This document shows, one piece after another, positions 59,242 to 64,000 of a stretch of DNA of 64,000 nucleotides; positions within the stretch are counted from its first letter, which is position 1; every line of letters starts with the position of its first letter. This DNA is from Gp6-AA40 sp036274155 (GTDB taxonomy: Bacteria > Acidobacteriota > Vicinamibacteria > Vicinamibacterales > UBA2999), in assembly GCA_036274155.1 (NCBI GenBank), contig DASUGH010000056.1:20767-84766 (forward strand), read 5' to 3'. The notes under the pieces are model-generated. The model was not told the DNA's origin and did not search any database. It saw nothing but the letters and a program-made list of their open reading frames with translations. The position numbers and the translations under genes are program-made.

Positions 59242-61283
59242 TCCAGCTCTCCGAGCTCACCAAGTCTTTCGGCGATCGCACCCTGTTCGATGCCGTCACC
59301 TGGCAGATCGGCGACGGCGAGCGTGTGGGGCTCTGCGGGCCGAACGGCGCCGGCAAGACGACCCTTCTGAAGATTCTCGCGAGGCTCGAGGAGCCCGATT
59401 CCGGTCGCCTCATCACCCCCTCGCAGCTGACCATCGGCTACCTCCCGCAGGACGGCCTGACCTACTCGGGCCGGACACTGTTCGACGAGGTGAGCACCGC
59501 CTTCCAGCCGCTGCTCGAGATCAAGGCGGAGATGCACGACATCGAGCATCGGCTGGCCGATCCATCCGTGCCGGCCACGGAGCACGACGGCCTTCTCATT
59601 CGCTACAGCGATCTGCAGGACCGCTTCCGCCTCGGCGACGGATACAGCATGGATCTGCAGATCGCCACCGTGCTGCGCGGCCTGGGCTTCGTGCAGGACA
59701 CGTTCGAGCGCCGCTGCGAAATGTTCTCCGGCGGGTGGCAGATGCGCATCGCGCTGGCCAAGCTGCTTCTCGGCCGGCCGAACCTGCTGCTGCTCGACGA
59801 GCCCACGAACCACCTGGATCTCGAGGCGCGCAACTGGCTCGAGGAGTACCTCGGCGCCTACCCGTACGCGGTGATCCTCGTCTCGCACGACCGGTATTTC
59901 CTCGACGCCGTCGTCACGCGTATCACCGATCTGAACCTGCGCACCCTGACCGATTACGTCGGCAACTACAGCAAGTACGTCGAGCAGCGGGACGCCATGC
60001 TCGAGCGGCTCCGTCAGGCCAAGCGGGAGCAGGACGAGGAAGTCGCGCGCGTCAAGATGTTCATCGACCGCTTCCGCTACCAGGCCACGAAAGCCGCTCA
60101 GGTCCAAAGCCGCATCAAGCTGCTCGAAAAGGTGGTGCCAATCGAGGTGCCGCCCGAACGCAAGCGGATTCACTTCACCTTCCCCACCTGCGCGAAGAGC
60201 GGACGCACGGTCTTCGAGCTGAAACAGGTCCGGAAGGGCTACGGCCCGGTCTCGGTGTTCACCGGCGTTAACCTTCACATCGAGCGCGGCGATCGCATCG
60301 CCCTCGTCGGCCCGAACGGAACCGGCAAGTCGACGCTGATGCGAATGCTGTCGGGCGAAGAAGAGCCGGACTCAGGCACGCGCACGGCAGGGCACCAGGT
60401 CGTGCTGGAGTATTTCGCACAGGACGAGGCGGTGCGTCTGGATCCCGCGCTCACCGTCTACGAGACGCTGCAGGCGGGGTCGCCCAACGACATGATCCCG
60501 GCGATTCGCACCATCCTCGGCGGCTTCCTCTTCTCGGGCGACGACGTCTACAAGAAAGCGGCGGTGCTCTCGGGCGGCGAGCGCACCCGCCTCGCCGTCG
60601 CCCGCATGCTGCTGCGGCCGTCGAACACGCTGCTGCTCGACGAGCCCACCAACCACCTGGATCTCGATTCGAAGGACGTGCTGCTCGAAGCGCTCGAAGA
60701 CTACGGCGGAACACTGATCTTCGTCTCGCACGACCGGTATTTCGTGGAGAAGCTGGCGACCAAGATCATCGAGATCGGCCACGGCGACGCGGTGGTCTAC
60801 CCTGGCACGTATCCCGAGTTCCTCTGGAGCAAGGCGCAGGCGGAGGCCGGTGCGGCAGCAGACTCGAAACGGACGACCGCGCGCGCGATCGAGGCGGCTC
60901 CGAAGAGCCCGGGGCCGCAACCGCATTCCGCCAAAACGGGCAAACCTGTGTCAGCGCCATCCCCGGCCGCGCGGACTCCGGATCGGACCGGCGCGGCCAG
61001 CCGCGAAGCACGCAAGCAGGTCGAAGCGGATCGCCGGCGGAAGCAGCGCGCCCACGAATCGCTGCAGAAACGGATCGCCGATCTCGAAGGGCGTATCGCC
61101 GCCCGGGAGGCCGAGGTCAAGCAGCTCGAGGCCGAGATGGCATCTCCCGGGTTTTACGAGTCGCTTGCGGCCAGCAAACCGATCATCGATCGCCATCAGG
61201 CGTTGATGTGGGAAGTCGGTGATCTCATGGCGCAATGGGAATCGCTCCAGGAGCACGCGACCGAGCAGGCGTCGGAATCGTAA
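59238..61283 (+). CDS. ABC-F family ATPase (Uup/EttA-like)
   Basis: A 681-residue soluble protein with two ABC cassettes. Walker A motifs are GPNGAGKT (34-41) and 'GPNGTGKS' in the second half; signatures are FSGGWQMRIALAKLLL and LSGGERTRLAVARMLL; Walker B motifs are LLLLDEPTNHLDL twice. An interdomain linker ('YSKYVEQRDAMLERLRQAK') and a charged C-terminal coiled coil (about 585-670, 'RKQRAHESLQKRIADLEGRI') are typical. ABC-F proteins act on ribosomes, relieving stalls or protecting against antibiotics, not in transport. The GTG start overlaps the HTH-receiver stop, an unusual operon partner. Confidence 0.94.
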   Translation: MIQLSELTKSFGDRTLFDAVTWQIGDGERVGLCGPNGAGKTTLLKILARLEEPDSGRLITPSQLTIGYLPQDGLTYSGRTLFDEVSTAFQPLLEIKAEMHDIEHRLADPSVPATEHDGLLIRYSDLQDRFRLGDGYSMDLQIATVLRGLGFVQDTFERRCEMFSGGWQMRIALAKLLLGRPNLLLLDEPTNHLDLEARNWLEEYLGAYPYAVILVSHDRYFLDAVVTRITDLNLRTLTDYVGNYSKYVEQRDAMLERLRQAKREQDEEVARVKMFIDRFRYQATKAAQVQSRIKLLEKVVPIEVPPERKRIHFTFPTCAKSGRTVFELKQVRKGYGPVSVFTGVNLHIERGDRIALVGPNGTGKSTLMRMLSGEEEPDSGTRTAGHQVVLEYFAQDEAVRLDPALTVYETLQAGSPNDMIPAIRTILGGFLFSGDDVYKKAAVLSGGERTRLAVARMLLRPSNTLLLDEPTNHLDLDSKDVLLEALEDYGGTLIFVSHDRYFVEKLATKIIEIGHGDAVVYPGTYPEFLWSKAQAEAGAAADSKRTTARAIEAAPKSPGPQPHSAKTGKPVSAPSPAARTPDRTGAASREARKQVEADRRRKQRAHESLQKRIADLEGRIAAREAEVKQLEAEMASPGFYESLAASKPIIDRHQALMWEVGDLMAQWESLQEHATEQASES

Positions 61284-61499
61284 GAACCGCGACGTTCCCC
61301 TACCAAAACTGCACGCTGGTTACGGTCCTGTAATCCAGAAGGCCGTCCGATCGGCCGATATCACTGATCGTCCAGCAGTTCTCGTCCTTCGAGCCCGGGC
61401 ATGTCCCTTGCCCCGCTTCGATCGAGTCGGGTTCGCGGCACACGTCACATGACCAGGGCTCCACGTGCCCGCGACCTCGGAAACGCTTCTGAGCGAGAG
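61284..61499. other. Intergenic leader before the histidine kinase
   Basis: This 216-bp stretch follows the ABC-F stop. GGCCG (61341-61345) and CGGCC (61352-61356) can pair around TCCGAT, and ATCGGCCGAT (61350-61359) is itself palindromic. It must hold the promoter of the kinase-regulator pair unless they read through from the ABC-F gene. No convincing -35/-10 or sigma-54 element seen. Confidence 0.35.
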
Positions 61500-62630
61500 A
61501 TGGCTTCGGCCGCGCGCCCGGCGGGCGCTCCAACGCTCAATGCCGGCTCGATCGACGACGCCTTCTTCCGGCACATCGTCTCGAGCATGAGGAATGGTGT
61601 GCTCGCCGTGACGCGCGACTCACGGCTGGCGCTGATCAACGACGAGGCGTACCGCATCTTCGGCGTGGCGCCTGGCGCGGACGACCCCGGTCAGCCGGTG
61701 GCGATCGTGCTGCGTGATCACCCCGAGGTCGTCCGGGCACTGGCCAGCGCCTTCGATCTGCATCACCTGCCGAATCGCGCCGAGCTGCGGCTGCGGCCGT
61801 CGGGGCGGGTGATCGGCTACACGCTGGCGCTCGTGCGCAACGACGAGGGTGACGCGGTTGGCGCCGCGATGTTCTTCCGGGATCTGACCCGCGTCGAGCA
61901 GCTCGAGGAACGCGAGCGGCTGCGGGACCGGCTGGCCGCGGTCGGCGAGATGGCGGCGGTGATCGCCCACGAGGTGAAGAACCCGCTGGCGGGAATCGAG
62001 GTGATGGCGGGGCTGCTGCGGCGCAAGCTGGCCAACGTGCCGGACACGCACGCGCTGCTCACCGACATCATCAACGAGGCCAAGATGGCCAACGCCATCG
62101 TCCAGGAAGTGCTGGACTTCGTGCGGCCGATCCGGTTGCAGGTGGAGCACACCTCGGTGGCCGATGCGGTGCAGGGGGCGATTCAGCTCGCCGAGACGAA
62201 GGCGACGCGCGGACAGATCGAGGTCGATGTGAACGTGCCGGCGGGCCTGCCGCAGATTCAGGCCGATCAGCACCAGATCACGCAGGTGTTCACCAACCTG
62301 CTGATCAACGCGTACGAGGCGATGAGCGGCAGCGGCCGGATCACGCTCACCGCCGATCGCGTCCGCCTCGAGGACGGCCGCGACGGCCGCGATGCCGTTC
62401 GCGTCGAGGTGGCCGACAACGGGCCGGGTATTCCGCAGAACGTCGCGGAGCGGGTGTTCGAGCCGTTCTTCACCACCAAGCCGCAGGGCTCGGGGCTCGG
62501 TCTGGCAATCGTCCGGAAGATCGTCGACGCGCACGACGGGCGCATCGACCTGAAGACGAACGCCGGCAGCGGCACGACGATTCGCATCGTGCTGCCGGTG
62601 ATGGCGGAAGAAGGCGAGGCAGAGGAATAG
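61500..62630 (+). CDS. NtrB-like soluble histidine kinase with PAS domain
   Basis: A 376-residue cytoplasmic kinase. PAS region about 20-130 ('FFRHIVSSMRNGVLAVTRDS', 'ALINDEAYRIFGVAPGADD', 'GYTLALVRNDEGDAVGAAMF'), then the dimerisation helix with the phospho-acceptor His in 'MAAVIAHEVKNPLAGIEVMA', and the ATPase part: N box 'QVFTNLLINAYEAM', G1 'VEVADNGPGIP', F box 'VFEPFFTTKPQGSGLGLAIV'. There is no membrane segment. In-frame ATGs also occur at 61401 and 61449; 61500 was chosen because PAS homology starts shortly after, but the choice is uncertain. It pairs with the regulator that starts 3 bp downstream. Confidence 0.92.
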   Translation: MASAARPAGAPTLNAGSIDDAFFRHIVSSMRNGVLAVTRDSRLALINDEAYRIFGVAPGADDPGQPVAIVLRDHPEVVRALASAFDLHHLPNRAELRLRPSGRVIGYTLALVRNDEGDAVGAAMFFRDLTRVEQLEERERLRDRLAAVGEMAAVIAHEVKNPLAGIEVMAGLLRRKLANVPDTHALLTDIINEAKMANAIVQEVLDFVRPIRLQVEHTSVADAVQGAIQLAETKATRGQIEVDVNVPAGLPQIQADQHQITQVFTNLLINAYEAMSGSGRITLTADRVRLEDGRDGRDAVRVEVADNGPGIPQNVAERVFEPFFTTKPQGSGLGLAIVRKIVDAHDGRIDLKTNAGSGTTIRIVLPVMAEEGEAEE

Positions 62631-62633
62631 CAC

Positions 62634-64000
<1,367 letters not shown>

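Noticed and set aside
61300..61533. Minus-strand 77-codon frame with CDVC...C...C that looks like a small zinc-binding protein
   Set aside because: It overlaps the kinase start and leader, has no ribosome binding site, and cysteine spacing matches no family I know; probably chance.

Overview
The window is high-GC DNA with dense bidirectional coding, many GTG starts and many ATGA, GTGA or TGATG gene overlaps. The gene content points to a Gram-negative soil or sediment bacterium, most likely Acidobacteriota (Vicinamibacteria-like). It has duplicated MacB/FtsX-type 'ADOP' permeases each paired with a PadR regulator, debris of eukaryotic-like Ser/Thr kinases with TolB-like propellers, a TamA/TamB outer-membrane module, periplasmic PQQ and cytochrome c proteins, and several sigma-54 activators. 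The lineage is an inference from content; no rRNA or other phylogenetic marker is present.

Layout. 0-2.6 kb: a sensor-kinase start and its NtrC-like regulator, then a CPBP membrane protease. 2.6-12.7 kb, minus strand: biotin carboxylase, biotin carrier, TamB, TamA and a SurA-like chaperone, tightly spaced and read as one operon. 12.8-22 kb: periplasmic oxidation genes (haem-binding propeller protein, cytochrome c, amidohydrolase, PQQ-type quinoprotein), a nucleotidyltransferase pair, a polytopic membrane protein and a DUF4097 protein. 22.4-25.7 kb: a dapC-dapD-dapE operon for lysine/diaminopimelate synthesis, coupled by TGATG junctions.

22-45 kb is an accessory zone. It contains VapBC and HicAB modules, a DUF1801 protein, a S41 lipoprotein peptidase, a PQQ sugar dehydrogenase and two PadR-ADOP units. 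One ADOP is fused to GAF and SpoIIE-type phosphatase domains; the other has a PadR gene interrupted by a nonsense codon. Among them lie many decayed genes: four kinase scraps, two metallo-beta-lactamase fragments, an ADOP tail and a frameshifted small gene.

45-53 kb: acyl-CoA carboxylase carboxyltransferase preceded by a long perfect inverted repeat, a fructose-6-phosphate aldolase/transaldolase, a fibronectin-type lipoprotein, a GAF-containing sigma-54 activator and hslV-hslU. 53 kb: a tandem-repeat cluster with REP-like 47-bp units. 53-64 kb: a PEGA-domain secreted protein, an amino-acid permease, a lipoprotein, an overlapping ECF sigma/anti-sigma/secreted-protein operon, an HTH-receiver protein, an ABC-F ATPase, and an NtrB/NtrC-type pair whose regulator runs off the window.

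The most unusual object is the single 1350-residue reading frame joining a complete duplicated permease to a cytosolic GAF and PP2C/SpoIIE phosphatase module (28899-32951), with its PadR gene overlapping upstream. The carboxylase-Tam operon and the hairpin with a 14-codon frame ahead of the carboxyltransferase are the next most interesting.
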